A DNA stretch of 64,000 nucleotides from Stenotrophobium rhamnosiphilum (GCF_003052265.1 NZ_QANS01000005.1:1-64000), one strand, 5' to 3'; shown: positions 8,143-17,134, numbered from the stretch's first letter. A program made the numbers and translations. Notes: a model not told the origin generated them from the letters alone.

Positions 8143-9056
8143 TGGATTTCACACTGACATCCGATCAAAGTGCGCTCACGAGTGCTATCGATCGACTGGC
8201 AACGCATTTTGAAGCGATGCCGACCGACTTCTATGGTTTCACGCTTGCAGGCACACAGCTCGAGAAAGAACTCACAGACGGCGAATACTTCGACATCGCA
8301 GGCATTCCAGATCTCGGCCCACTGACTGCCACTATGGCGGTCGAACGGCTTGCATGGCTGCCCTGTACGGCTGAAATCGCGCTATCAATGCTGGTGCGTC
8401 CGCATCTCGCCACTGAGCTGCCACGACCATTTGCAGTCATCGAAAACGGCAGGCCGGGCCGCTTCGTCGCCACAGCAAAAACATTGCTCATCATTAATGG
8501 CGACGATATCGGCGTTGCGCATCCATCCGTGGATGCGGTTGAAGCCGTCGACTCCTTGTACGCCTATCCGATGGGCACATTCACAGGTAATGCATCGGTG
8601 ACGACGCTATCCGGCAGCGATGCCGCGAATGTTCGCAAATGGCTGCGCATCGCACTCGCTGCGGAGATCAGCGGCCTGCTACATGCCGCCATCGCTTCCA
8701 CTGTAGAACACCTGAGCATCCGTAGACAGTTTGGCCGATCGCTCGGAACGTTCCAGGCACTGCGTCATCGCATGGCCGAATGTACGGTACTCGCAGGTGG
8801 CGTGCGTTGGCTCGTGTTGAAAGCTGCATCGACCGAAGACGAAGGCGATGCCGCTCTCGCCGCGCTGCATGCACAGGAAAGTGCAACGCGCATCGTTTAT
8901 GACCTGCATCAGATGCTTGGCGCGATGGGCATGACGCTGGAGCATCCGCTGCATCTGTGGACGTATCGCATCAAAGCTTTGCTCTCTGAGCTAGGCGGAC
9001 GCGGCGGACAGGCGGCAGCCGTTGCTGCGCTGTGCTTCAACTCAGAAGCCGCTTGA
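8142..9056 (+). CDS. Acyl-CoA dehydrogenase, small partner subunit
   Basis: A 304-residue, shortened acyl-CoA dehydrogenase relative. The central beta domain is reduced. The C-terminal domain is well kept: SIRRQFGRSLGTFQALRHRM, then LHQMLGAMGMTLEHPLHLW. That last motif, with Glu in a GxTxE context, is the form seen in subunits of heteromeric steroid acyl-CoA dehydrogenases and may supply the missing catalytic acid of the partner. It is translationally coupled to the large subunit through TAATG. Seen: length and motifs. Inferred: alpha/beta assembly and shared active site. Confidence 0.85.
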   Translation: MDFTLTSDQSALTSAIDRLATHFEAMPTDFYGFTLAGTQLEKELTDGEYFDIAGIPDLGPLTATMAVERLAWLPCTAEIALSMLVRPHLATELPRPFAVIENGRPGRFVATAKTLLIINGDDIGVAHPSVDAVEAVDSLYAYPMGTFTGNASVTTLSGSDAANVRKWLRIALAAEISGLLHAAIASTVEHLSIRRQFGRSLGTFQALRHRMAECTVLAGGVRWLVLKAASTEDEGDAALAALHAQESATRIVYDLHQMLGAMGMTLEHPLHLWTYRIKALLSELGGRGGQAAAVAALCFNSEAA

Positions 9057-9060
9057 TCGT

Positions 9061-9486
9061 ATGAATGCTGAAACGCTGAAAGCAGAAGGCTGGAAAAGTC
9101 TCGACGGCGCTGGATTCACCGGCACGCTAGGAACAATCTGGATTCGCAGCATCGGCTCGCAACACACGCTCGGATTCTTTTCTGATTCGCGCCACTGCAA
9201 TCAGAGCGCTGACGTCGTGCATGGTGGCGCGCTCATGACCTTTGCCGACATCAGCCTTGGCTATGGCGCAGCCAGAGCTCTTGGGCATTCGGCCTGTGTC
9301 ACTGCACAATTGCAAACACACTTTGTCTCCAGCGCACCTGTTGGCGCTTTTATCAGCTGCCAACCTGAAGTCGTTCGCAAAGGCGCTTCACTGGTCTTCA
9401 CCCGTGGACTGATCTGCGTTGGCGATAAAGCCGTGGTTAGCGCCGACGGCATTTGGAAAGTGTTGGAGCAAAAACCGCGCGCATGA
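9061..9486 (+). CDS. PaaI-like hotdog thioesterase
   Basis: A 141-residue hotdog-fold protein. The helix motif VVHGGALMTFADISLGYGAA is the signature of the PaaI/4HBT group, with the acid (Asp) in the hydrolytic position. Start chosen at the ATG at 9061, four bases after the preceding stop; an in-frame ATG at 9022 lies inside the previous gene and would add an unrelated tail. It overlaps the next gene by 4 bp (ATGA). Likely role: release of CoA from dead-end or accumulating acyl-CoA intermediates of the pathway. Confidence 0.83.
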   Translation: MNAETLKAEGWKSLDGAGFTGTLGTIWIRSIGSQHTLGFFSDSRHCNQSADVVHGGALMTFADISLGYGAARALGHSACVTAQLQTHFVSSAPVGAFISCQPEVVRKGASLVFTRGLICVGDKAVVSADGIWKVLEQKPRA

Positions 9487-10694
9487 ATTACATCGGCGAA
9501 CTGCGCGTCAATTGGCGTTCATTGCTGGCCAGTACCGTCGGCCATGGCGCAGGGCTCGCAGCCACCGCTTACATCATCGGTACTTTTGCACCGCATCTGC
9601 TCGCTGAATTTGGCTGGTCGAAATCAGATTTTGCACTGCTTGGTACCGCAACCTTGCTCACACTCGTCTGCCTGCCACTCATCGGCCGACTGACTGATCT
9701 ATTCGGTGTGCGGCGTGTTGCCATCACTGGCGTGTTGTTTCTGCCGCTGTCGTATCTCGCACTCAGTTTTTTCAACGGTGAACTACGCGTCTTCATCGCG
9801 ATCACCATGTTGCAAGTCATTTTCGGCACCACAACGACGTCGACGGTCTACAGTCGACTCGTTGCAGAGCGCTTTCAAAATGCACGTGGTCTCGGGCTGG
9901 CCATTATGGCGAGCGGTCCTGCCATCGTTGGCGCGATCGGTGCGCCATTACTCAGCAACTACATCGACACAAATGGTTGGCGCGCCGGCTATCAAGCTCT
10001 CGCCATATTCACTGCCTGTTTCGGCATCATCGCGCTGTTTCTGATTCCGCCACATGAATATCTGGGCGCGCTGCCACGTAGCAAGCGCCAAGCACGACGC
10101 GACTACAAAGTGATTATTCGCAGTCCTGCGTTCTGGGTGATCGCTGGCGGCATCTTCCTTTGCAACATTCCACAGCCACTGCACGGCTTACAGTTGAAGA
10201 TGATGTTGCTCGATAACGGCGCTGGTCCCGCGTTCGCATCAAAGTTAGTGTCGATGTACGCGATTGGCGTGATCATCGGGCGCTTCGTGTGTGGCCTTGC
10301 GCTGGATCGCCTACCAGCACATTGGGTCGCTGCCGTCGGCATGGGCTTGCCGAGCATCGGCATGTTCATGCTCGCTTCATCGATTGATACGCCATGGGCG
10401 CTGGGATCTGCCGTACTGCTGATGGGCCTTTCGCAAGGCGCCGAAGGTGATATCGCAGGCTATCTCGTGCTGCGTCACTTCAAGGTCGATATCTACAGCA
10501 GCGTTCTTGGATTAGTGATTGCTGCATTGGGCATCGCTTCAGCGATAGGCGCAGGGCTATTAAGCCTCGCCCTCAAGCTCACTGGCGGCTATGACTTGTA
10601 TCTCGCACTCACCGCAGTCGGTGTTCTTATTGGCAGTGGATTGTTCCTGCTACTTGGACGCAGCAATATCGGCGACCGCGAGATTGCTGGATAG
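9483..10694 (+). CDS. MFS transporter, monocarboxylate-type
   Basis: About 403 residues with twelve hydrophobic segments. The loop between helices 2 and 3 reads GRLTDLFGVRRV, matching the MFS signature G-x-x-x-D-x-x-G-x-R. The start at 9483 overlaps the thioesterase stop (ATGA); an in-frame upstream start at 9453 lies within that gene. It is last in the operon, so it is probably an inner-membrane importer for an acidic pathway substrate or an exporter of an intermediate. Only two bases separate its stop from that of the convergent SDR gene, with no terminator hairpin between them. Confidence 0.87.
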   Translation: MNYIGELRVNWRSLLASTVGHGAGLAATAYIIGTFAPHLLAEFGWSKSDFALLGTATLLTLVCLPLIGRLTDLFGVRRVAITGVLFLPLSYLALSFFNGELRVFIAITMLQVIFGTTTTSTVYSRLVAERFQNARGLGLAIMASGPAIVGAIGAPLLSNYIDTNGWRAGYQALAIFTACFGIIALFLIPPHEYLGALPRSKRQARRDYKVIIRSPAFWVIAGGIFLCNIPQPLHGLQLKMMLLDNGAGPAFASKLVSMYAIGVIIGRFVCGLALDRLPAHWVAAVGMGLPSIGMFMLASSIDTPWALGSAVLLMGLSQGAEGDIAGYLVLRHFKVDIYSSVLGLVIAALGIASAIGAGLLSLALKLTGGYDLYLALTAVGVLIGSGLFLLLGRSNIGDREIAG

Positions 10695-10696
10695 AA

Positions 10697-11521
10697 CTAC
10701 ACCGCCAAGCTATAGCCACCATTGACCGGATATGTTTGTCCCGTAATCCAACTGGCCGCATCGGAGCATAGGAATAGCGCCATGCTCGCAACATCGTCTG
10801 GCTTGCCGAAGCGGCGAATAATGTAGCGTTCGACATGCGCTTTAGCTTTGTCACTTTCCAGAAACGCTGTGCGCTCGGGCTCAGGCAGCACCGGCTCCAG
10901 CGTCGACAGTGAAATGCAGTTGGCGGTAATGCCATGGCGACCCGTTTCACGCGCCAGTGAACGCATGAAACCAGCAGCGCCCGCTTTAGCTGCTGCGTAA
11001 ACAGCGAGTCGCGCTTCGCCAACGCGACCCGCGTCAGAAACAATCGTCACAACACGACCACGCTGATGCTGAACCATAACGGGCAACGCTGCATGACAGC
11101 AGTTCATGACGCCTTGCAGATTGGTACGAAAGTAACGATCCCAGTCGCTCGGTGCGGTTTCCCAAAACGGCGGCATGGGTCGCATCGTCACGTTGGGACC
11201 AGCGTTGCCCGCATTGTTAACGAGCAAGGTGATGGGCCCGAGTTCGCTGGCACGCGCCATTGCTGCATGCACGGCATCGTGATCGCCAACATCAGCCGGA
11301 ACGGCCAGCGCAGAAACACCCAGCGCTCTAATTTCAGCCGCGACCAATTCAGCTTTTAGTGGATCAAAATCATTGACGGCAACGCCGCCTGCACCGTTTT
11401 TTGCGAAGGCCAGTGCGATGGCGCGACCAGCGCCTTGCCCAGCACCACTGACAAAAGCGATCTGACCGCCCAAGTCGAGCAGGTCCTGACGGTCTTCGGG
11501 ATGCGTCTCATGGCCTGCCAT
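10697..11521 (-). CDS. Short-chain dehydrogenase/reductase (SDR)
   Basis: A 274-residue SDR with NAD(P) motif VSGAGQGAGRAIAL, NNAG, catalytic YAAAK and C-terminal WITGQTYPVNGGYSLAV. It is the distal gene of the long minus-strand run that starts with the ferredoxin at 16888, and lies 44 bp after the amidohydrolase gene. Likely a hydroxyl dehydrogenase or ketoreductase for a pathway intermediate; substrate not predictable. Confidence 0.86.
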   Translation of the reverse strand: MAGHETHPEDRQDLLDLGGQIAFVSGAGQGAGRAIALAFAKNGAGGVAVNDFDPLKAELVAAEIRALGVSALAVPADVGDHDAVHAAMARASELGPITLLVNNAGNAGPNVTMRPMPPFWETAPSDWDRYFRTNLQGVMNCCHAALPVMVQHQRGRVVTIVSDAGRVGEARLAVYAAAKAGAAGFMRSLARETGRHGITANCISLSTLEPVLPEPERTAFLESDKAKAHVERYIIRRFGKPDDVASMALFLCSDAASWITGQTYPVNGGYSLAV

Positions 11522-11565
11522 GTGTCGAAGGGCAACGCGTGCCTGAGCACACGTTGCCCGGACCT

Positions 11566-12879
11566 TTAGGCTGCCTTCGAGTGGTGCGAGAACATCTTCA
11601 TCAAGTCGCCCGAAGTTACCGGACGCTCCACTTCACCTTCTGCCAGCGGCTTGGCACCGCCAGAAGATTTCGGCGTGACATCGACGCCATCAGCTGCGGC
11701 CTTGGCACGCAACGCGCCAACCGTCAGGTCTTCGCGCTTGTTGTGCTTGAACATATCGAAGTTGAAGAACTTCATGGCGTTGAGGTGCGTGATCTTGTCG
11801 ATCTGCTTATCGGTCAAGTGCTGCACGGTCTTGAACAGATACTCCGGCACTTCAGGCCACAGCGAATCTGAATGCGGGTAATCGCATTCGTAAGACACCA
11901 TGTCTTCATTCAGCGCATCGAGATTCTTCAGGCCGAAGGCATCGTCAATGAAGCAATTCAAGAAATGCTTGGCGAAGATTTCGCTAGGCTTGGTGTCGCC
12001 GAACGTTGAGTGTGTCCAGAACTTGTGACGTGAGTGGCTGAAGTCAGCGCGCTCAAGGAAATAAGGAATCCAGCCGATGCCGCCTTCTGACAGTGCGATT
12101 CGCAACTGCGGATAACGGTGCAGAGCTTCGAGGTTGAGCCAATCGGCAGCACCCGTAGCAATCGACATCGGCATCGTCGTGATCCACGCTTCAATCGGCG
12201 TTTCCATCGACGCATGCGGTGCCGGGTTGCCTGCACCGATGTGCAAGCAAATCTTCATATCGTTTTCGACAATCGCCTGCCACATCGGCTCCCAATAAGC
12301 ATTGTGAATGCTCGGCAGACCCTGCACGGTTGGGTTCTCGTTGAGAGAAACTGCAGTGCAACCCTTCTTGGTCAGACGTTTGATCTCTTCAACCGTCGCC
12401 TTCATGTCCCAAGTCGGCAACAGCGCGCAAGGGATGAAACGACCAGGGTGCGAGCCGCACCATTCATCAACATGCCAATCGTTGTAACCGCGCATGTGAA
12501 TCAGCGACAAATTCTTGTCTGGCACTTTGTGGAAACGGCCGCCGTCAAAACCGGGGAAGCTGCCGAAATTGAGCGAGGCAGCGATACCGTTGACATTCAT
12601 GTCATCGATACGTGCATCTTTGTCGTAGCAACCCTTGCGCAGTTGTTCGAAGGAAGTCGGCTCCATGCCGTACTCTTCCATCGGGCGACCCACCACGGCG
12701 TTGAGGCCAACCGATGGCATCTTCAGGCCCTGGTATTCCCAGAAAGTCGTGCCGTTGTCAGCAACCTTCAACGTCGGCGCGCTTGCGAGCTCAGCACCGG
12801 TGAGGTGCTGCTGATACATATCTGGTGGTTCGCTGATGTGGTCATCGACACTAATCAGCACCATGTCGTTCATCTTCAT
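11566..12879 (-). CDS. Amidohydrolase-family metal-dependent hydrolase (COG2159-like)
   Basis: A 437-residue TIM-barrel protein. The N-terminal metal motif VDDHISEPPDMY replaces the usual D-x-H. Further metal or active-site positions are seen in CLHIGAG and YECDYPHSDSLWP. This branch includes decarboxylases and C-C hydrolases (gamma-resorcylate and related decarboxylases) as well as true hydrolases, so a ring or beta-keto acid cleavage is as likely as amide hydrolysis. Strong ribosome site GAGGAGTAAGG before the start. It sits between the thiolase-like gene (79 bp) and an SDR in the P450 operon. Confidence 0.8.
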   Translation of the reverse strand: MKMNDMVLISVDDHISEPPDMYQQHLTGAELASAPTLKVADNGTTFWEYQGLKMPSVGLNAVVGRPMEEYGMEPTSFEQLRKGCYDKDARIDDMNVNGIAASLNFGSFPGFDGGRFHKVPDKNLSLIHMRGYNDWHVDEWCGSHPGRFIPCALLPTWDMKATVEEIKRLTKKGCTAVSLNENPTVQGLPSIHNAYWEPMWQAIVENDMKICLHIGAGNPAPHASMETPIEAWITTMPMSIATGAADWLNLEALHRYPQLRIALSEGGIGWIPYFLERADFSHSRHKFWTHSTFGDTKPSEIFAKHFLNCFIDDAFGLKNLDALNEDMVSYECDYPHSDSLWPEVPEYLFKTVQHLTDKQIDKITHLNAMKFFNFDMFKHNKREDLTVGALRAKAAADGVDVTPKSSGGAKPLAEGEVERPVTSGDLMKMFSHHSKAA

Positions 12880-12958
12880 AAGCCTTACTCCTCGCTATTC
12901 AAATCGTGACTCTGAGAGCCGCGTTATTTCGAAGCCCGCTCGATATGAGCGGAGTTAA

Positions 12959-14119
12959 TTAATCTCGTGCCAGCAACAATGCAGTTGCCAAGGGTCCGCC
13001 GCCGGAAGTACTGACCGCGACGCGTGGATCACCCGGAATCTGACGCGCGCCGCCCTTGCCTCTCAGCTGCACAACAGCTTCGTGTGCAAAACCGAAGCCG
13101 TGCAATCGACCCGCGCCAATTTGTCCACCAAAGGTATTGAGTGGCAGCTCACCATCCAATGCGATGCGCTTGCCGCCTTCGATGAAGCGACCGCCTTCAC
13201 CTAACTCGCAGAAACCGAGCGCTTCAATCCAAGCCAGCGCTTGGAAGCTGAAGCCGTCGTACAACTGTGCGGTGTCGACATCAGCAGGTTTGTAATCCGT
13301 ACGCTTCCACAGATCAGCACCTGTTGGATAACAAGCCAACTCATCGGCTTGATCCCAGCTATGGCGCTCAACGGTGCCTGCCATTGCAGCAATGCGAATT
13401 GGTGTGCACTTCACTTCATCAAGCGCGTCGCCTGCTGAAACGATAACTACGGTTGATGCATCAGTGAAACGATCGCAGTCGTACAAGCACAGTGGTGAAG
13501 AAATCATTCGCGCTGACATGTACTCATCCATCGTCAGCGGTTCGCGCACAAGCGCACGAGGATTCAACGCTGAGTGAGCACGCGCTGTCAGTGCAATCTG
13601 TGCGAGCTGCTCACGCTTAAGGCCATAGCGCTTCACATGGAGCATCGCGTACTGCGCAGTCCAGGTAACTGCAGAGATCGCATTGAATGGTGCAAACCAT
13701 TGTGAGGAGCCGTCCACGCGATCACGCTGTGGCCGTGGATATTCGTCTGGCCGCGCCAGCGCAGCTGCTTCATAAACGGTGCGGAAACAAATCACATGAC
13801 GGGCTTGTCCTGCACGAACAGCAGCCGCAGCCGCTACTACAGCGCCAAGCTGCGATGAGATCTCACCACCACCGGCGTACCAAGTGGCGCGAATGCCCAA
13901 GGCATCAATCAATTCATCTGCGCCGACAGGCGAGAAGCCGAGATAAGCAGGAATACGACCGGGATAGGTGGAGACTCCATCGATCTGACCGATGGTCAAA
14001 CCTGCTTCGTCCAGCGCTTCGCGCACGGCATCAAGCGTCAACAACAAAGGCGAGCGAGTCAGCCTGGTGCCGATCTCGGACTGCCCCACGCCGCTGATAT
14101 AGGCTTCGTTGGCGGACAT
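12959..14119 (-). CDS. Thiolase-like protein (SCP-x/Ltp2 type) lacking the usual nucleophilic Cys
   Basis: A 386-residue thiolase-fold protein starting AYISGVGQSEIGTR. Where thiolases carry the acylated Cys, residues 81-85 read YAGGG, so the nucleophile is absent. YDGFSFQALAWIEALGFCE and NTFGGQIGAGRLHGFG are kept in the C-terminal half. It is followed upstream on the strand by a DUF35 protein with a one-base overlap (TGATG). This pairing is the hallmark of Ltp2-type retro-aldolases that cleave steroid side-chain beta-hydroxyacyl-CoA esters, and of other non-condensing thiolase relatives. Inference: a C-C lyase acting on a CoA ester together with the DUF35 partner. An ordinary acyltransferase is unlikely without the Cys. 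Confidence 0.8.
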   Translation of the reverse strand: MSANEAYISGVGQSEIGTRLTRSPLLLTLDAVREALDEAGLTIGQIDGVSTYPGRIPAYLGFSPVGADELIDALGIRATWYAGGGEISSQLGAVVAAAAAVRAGQARHVICFRTVYEAAALARPDEYPRPQRDRVDGSSQWFAPFNAISAVTWTAQYAMLHVKRYGLKREQLAQIALTARAHSALNPRALVREPLTMDEYMSARMISSPLCLYDCDRFTDASTVVIVSAGDALDEVKCTPIRIAAMAGTVERHSWDQADELACYPTGADLWKRTDYKPADVDTAQLYDGFSFQALAWIEALGFCELGEGGRFIEGGKRIALDGELPLNTFGGQIGAGRLHGFGFAHEAVVQLRGKGGARQIPGDPRVAVSTSGGGPLATALLLARD

Positions 14120-14523
14120 CAGTTGATCTTCTCAAAGAGCGGGATGAACACATCATCCTGCTGCAGAAACTTCACGCGAACCTTATCGCCGATATCCACA
14201 GAATCAACTGGGCAATCGACGATATTGGTCGTCAACAACACGCCGGGTGCGCCATCAATCGCAACACGCGCAATCACGAAAGGCACTTCCATCGTTGGAG
14301 ACCACTTCTGATAGTTGATCGTGTACGAATACACAACGCCGGTTCCTGCCACGGCTTCTGGCTTAACGTTTTCAGATAAACACTTTCTGCAAACAGGGCG
14401 CGGTGGGTGAATGAAGGTCTTGCAGTCCTGACAACGCATCAGCCGCAGTTGTCCCTCTGCCCCGCCCGTCCAGAAGGCACGGTTGTCAGCATCAAGTTTC
14501 GGCAATGTGCGTGTGGCTGCCAT
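14119..14523 (-). CDS. DUF35 / OB-fold Zn-ribbon protein, partner of the thiolase-like enzyme
   Basis: A 134-residue protein with an N-terminal helix, a rubredoxin-like Zn ribbon (Cys31, Cys34, Cys45, Cys48) and a C-terminal OB-fold. DUF35 proteins form complexes with thiolase-like enzymes and bind the acyl-CoA. It overlaps the thiolase-like gene by one base, supporting an obligate complex. It follows the P450 gene after 7 bp. Confidence 0.88.
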   Translation of the reverse strand: MAATRTLPKLDADNRAFWTGGAEGQLRLMRCQDCKTFIHPPRPVCRKCLSENVKPEAVAGTGVVYSYTINYQKWSPTMEVPFVIARVAIDGAPGVLLTTNIVDCPVDSVDIGDKVRVKFLQQDDVFIPLFEKIN

Positions 14524-14530
14524 GTCTTAA

Positions 14531-15787
14531 TTAATTCCAGCGCAACCAAACCGCATCGGGACCGACCACATGACCGCCGTGATAAGTCACAGGCTTGTCC
14601 GGGTCGAGACGGAATTCAGGAACACGGGCCAGCAATTCTTCATAAACAATCTGCAGCTCAAGGCGCGCAAGGTGCGAGCCGAGGCAGCGATGAGGACCAA
14701 CACCGAACGCAATGTGAACACTGTTCTGGCGCTGAAGATCGTAACGCTCTGCTTCAGGATATTCCGAAGAATCAAGATCTGCCGCAGGCAGGAACAACAT
14801 CACGCGGTCATTCGTCTTCATCTCCACACCTTGGAAGTTCAGGTCTTTGGCGATGCGACGAAGCGGCACGGTGAAGGTATAGCGGCGCAGTAATTCTTCT
14901 GACGCGCCATGGATCTTTTCTGGATTTGCACGCAGTTCGCGCTGCAAGTCCGGATTCTTGGCTAGATGCAGAACGCCGTGACTGATGCCGTTTACAACCG
15001 TATCGAGTCCGGCGGTGAACAACACTACACAGTAATTTTCCAAATCTGCCAGCGTTGTAGGTTTGCCGTTAATCTCGGACTGCCACAGCATGCTGATCAA
15101 ATCGTCCTGAGGATTTTCCTTACGCTCGAGAACGGTCTCGCGCATGATCGAAGTCAGCTTGAGCATACGAGCCACGATCGCACGCGGATCGTGATTCTGG
15201 TTGCCTTCCATATGTTCTTTAACCAGCGTGCGATATTCCTGCTGACGTTCTAGCGGCAAGCCGAACATCTTCAAGAAAATCTGCACCGGCATGGGCTCAG
15301 CAACTTCATCAACAAAGTTGCCGCCACCCTTGGCTTTCATCTTCTCAATCAGATCAACCGCCAACTCGCGGATGCTCTTCTGCAAGCCCAGCATTGCCTT
15401 AGGCGAAAACGCGCGCTGCAAGGGCATGCGATATGCGGTGTGATCAGGCGGATCAATCGTGATTGGCAATGGCTGCGGAATATGCGGCGAGCCCGGAGGC
15501 ATCTTCGCCATCATTGCCTTGATCATCGCTTGCGGAACGATCTCGCTGGAGAAACCTTCGGTATCGCGTGAAGCATGAAAGTTTGCAGAGTGAGTCATCA
15601 GCATCCAATGGCCGCCATTGCGCGGTGTCCAGAAGATGGGCGGCGCATTCTTGACCAGATCAAGAATGCGCTTGTGCGGATCAGCCACATACGCTGCATC
15701 ACCAAACATGTCGAAATCGTACGTTACGGCATCCGTCACATGGGCCGGGCGCTGGGCAACGGGACTGTTTGTTGAAACATCGTTCAT
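14531..15787 (-). CDS. Cytochrome P450
   Basis: A 418-residue soluble bacterial P450. The heme motif FGVGPHRCLGSHLAR puts the thiolate ligand at Cys368. The I-helix oxygen-activation motif is FTAGLDT, the K-helix ExxR is EELLRR, and DPPDHTAYR marks the C-helix region. No signal peptide or membrane anchor. The 3Fe-4S ferredoxin two genes upstream is the likely electron donor; no ferredoxin reductase is in the window. Likely role: hydroxylation of an unactivated carbon at the start of side-chain or ring oxidation, possibly terminal oxidation to the acid as in CYP125-type enzymes, but the CYP family cannot be assigned by eye. Confidence 0.93.
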   Translation of the reverse strand: MNDVSTNSPVAQRPAHVTDAVTYDFDMFGDAAYVADPHKRILDLVKNAPPIFWTPRNGGHWMLMTHSANFHASRDTEGFSSEIVPQAMIKAMMAKMPPGSPHIPQPLPITIDPPDHTAYRMPLQRAFSPKAMLGLQKSIRELAVDLIEKMKAKGGGNFVDEVAEPMPVQIFLKMFGLPLERQQEYRTLVKEHMEGNQNHDPRAIVARMLKLTSIMRETVLERKENPQDDLISMLWQSEINGKPTTLADLENYCVVLFTAGLDTVVNGISHGVLHLAKNPDLQRELRANPEKIHGASEELLRRYTFTVPLRRIAKDLNFQGVEMKTNDRVMLFLPAADLDSSEYPEAERYDLQRQNSVHIAFGVGPHRCLGSHLARLELQIVYEELLARVPEFRLDPDKPVTYHGGHVVGPDAVWLRWN

Positions 15788-15816
15788 AAGGAATTCCCTA
15801 AATGCGTCTTATATTT

Positions 15817-16632
15817 TTACGAAGCGTTTGACATCAAGGTGCGCAGATCAATCTGACCCGTTGCAACGCCACCAAGGAAGCCGCCATCAACAGCGAGTGC
15901 AACACCATTGATGTAGCTCGCCTTCGGACTGTTGAGGAACAGCAAAGGACCGGCTTGTTCATCTGGCGTCGAGCGGCGATTGATCGGCTGCATGGCCGCG
16001 TCGAGCACTGAAGCCTTGGTGGCTTGTTCGAAGTGGCTCATCATCGGCGTCTGGGTAGGGCCAGGCATCGTGCAGTTGATGCGGATGCCGCGCTTGATCA
16101 AGCGCGAGGACATCAGCATCGTCCAAACAATGATCGCTTCTTTAGAGAATGCATAACCTTCAGCAACGGTTTCTGCGTTGTCCTGAACCCATTTCACAAC
16201 GCCTTCGTAGGTGTCGATCTGCATGAGCTGCATGTGGGTCGGAATGCGACGGCTCCAACCCAAACCACCGTTGGAAGAAATGCTGACGATCGAACCACCT
16301 TCCGACATCAAGGGCAGAACCTGTTCCGTGACGCGGCGTGTGCCAGCAAAGTTCACTTTCATCACATCCAACGCGGGTGAAGTCTGTGGCAGGCCAGCGC
16401 AGTTGAACAGCGCATCGACCTTGCCGCCAATCTTGGCAACGGCAGCGTCGATGGCAGATGGATCACGCAAGTCCACTTGTGTGAAGGAAGCCAACGCAAG
16501 CTTGCTTTCTTTGTAGTCCATGCCATGAACTTCGGCACCCTGCTCTAGCAGCATGCGGGCAGTCGCCTCGCCCATGCCTGAAAAGCAGCCGCTCACGATT
16601 ACGCGCTTATTTTTATATCCTAAAAAGTCCAC
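15817..16632 (-). CDS. SDR similar to 3-alpha-hydroxysteroid dehydrogenase/carbonyl reductase
   Basis: A 271-residue SDR. The glycine motif is VSGCFSGMGEATARM, NCAG replaces NNAG, and the catalytic pair is in YAFSKEA. The long insert between SISSNGG and the Tyr (residues about 140-170) and the short N-terminal half are typical of the HsdA-type 3-alpha-hydroxysteroid dehydrogenase/carbonyl reductase branch. It is co-transcribed with the ferredoxin and P450, so it may oxidise the alcohol made by the P450 or act on a ring hydroxyl. The steroid label is by resemblance only. Confidence 0.83.
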   Translation of the reverse strand: MDFLGYKNKRVIVSGCFSGMGEATARMLLEQGAEVHGMDYKESKLALASFTQVDLRDPSAIDAAVAKIGGKVDALFNCAGLPQTSPALDVMKVNFAGTRRVTEQVLPLMSEGGSIVSISSNGGLGWSRRIPTHMQLMQIDTYEGVVKWVQDNAETVAEGYAFSKEAIIVWTMLMSSRLIKRGIRINCTMPGPTQTPMMSHFEQATKASVLDAAMQPINRRSTPDEQAGPLLFLNSPKASYINGVALAVDGGFLGGVATGQIDLRTLMSNAS

Positions 16633-16693
16633 TGCACTTTCTCCTCAATTAGCAGTTCAAAGCATTGCAGCCATACGTGGGCTACCGTTTAGT

Positions 16694-16888
16694 TCAATCT
16701 TCAACAACGATGATAATTCGCTCTGGGCAAGCTCGCGCACCACGACGAGCCAAGGCCTCCATGCCTGGGGGCACATCAATTTCGGTGACAGCGATATAGC
16801 CGTCTTCATCCAGCGGAAACAGTTCTGGAGACACTGCAGCGCAGCGTGCATTGCCAACGCAGGATGCCTTGTCAATTTTGATTTTCAT
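16694..16888 (-). CDS. 3Fe-4S ferredoxin of the P450 system
   Basis: A 64-residue ferredoxin with the cluster ligands Cys10, Cys16 and Cys54, the last followed by Pro (ACPERIIIV). Loss of the middle Cys of the 4Fe pattern indicates a 3Fe-4S cluster, as in ferredoxins that feed bacterial P450s. It is the first gene of the operon that contains the P450 at 14531 and is preceded by TAGGAC. Operator copy 3 lies 127-147 bp upstream. Confidence 0.9.
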   Translation of the reverse strand: MKIKIDKASCVGNARCAAVSPELFPLDEDGYIAVTEIDVPPGMEALARRGARACPERIIIVVED

Positions 16889-17014
16889 GTCCTACTCCTC
16901 ACGCACCGTCTGCGTACAAATTCAGTTGGATAGACCTAACGCCCCATCCATTTCTATGCCGCCCTGAAGACGGTCTTTTTAGCGGCTTTCTTTATCGCAC
17001 AAATATTATTAACA

Positions 17015-17035
17015 ATCAACAGTGCTGTTCATTAT
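17015..17035. promoter_or_regulatory. Cluster operator, copy 3, with -10-like TATAAT
   Basis: TCAACAGTGCTGTTCATTAT, followed by AAATA. On the minus strand this reads TATAATGAACAGCACTGTTG, so a perfect -10 hexamer abuts the dyad and points at the ferredoxin-P450 operon. The remaining intergenic DNA (16889-17134) contains no gene. Confidence 0.78.
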
Positions 17036-17134
17036 AAATATTGCAGAAATCCGTCCGTCCGCGGCCAACCCGAAGGCGCTCAAACTAGGATTTAATGAAC
17101 AGCTGAATACGGATCGTGCGAAAACCGATCAAAT

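Noticed and set aside
12118-12909. Long plus-strand open frame (263 codons) opposite the amidohydrolase gene
   Set aside because: It is the mirror of a well-supported gene with clear metal motifs and a strong ribosome site; its translation is rich in Arg, His and Cys with no recognisable domain.
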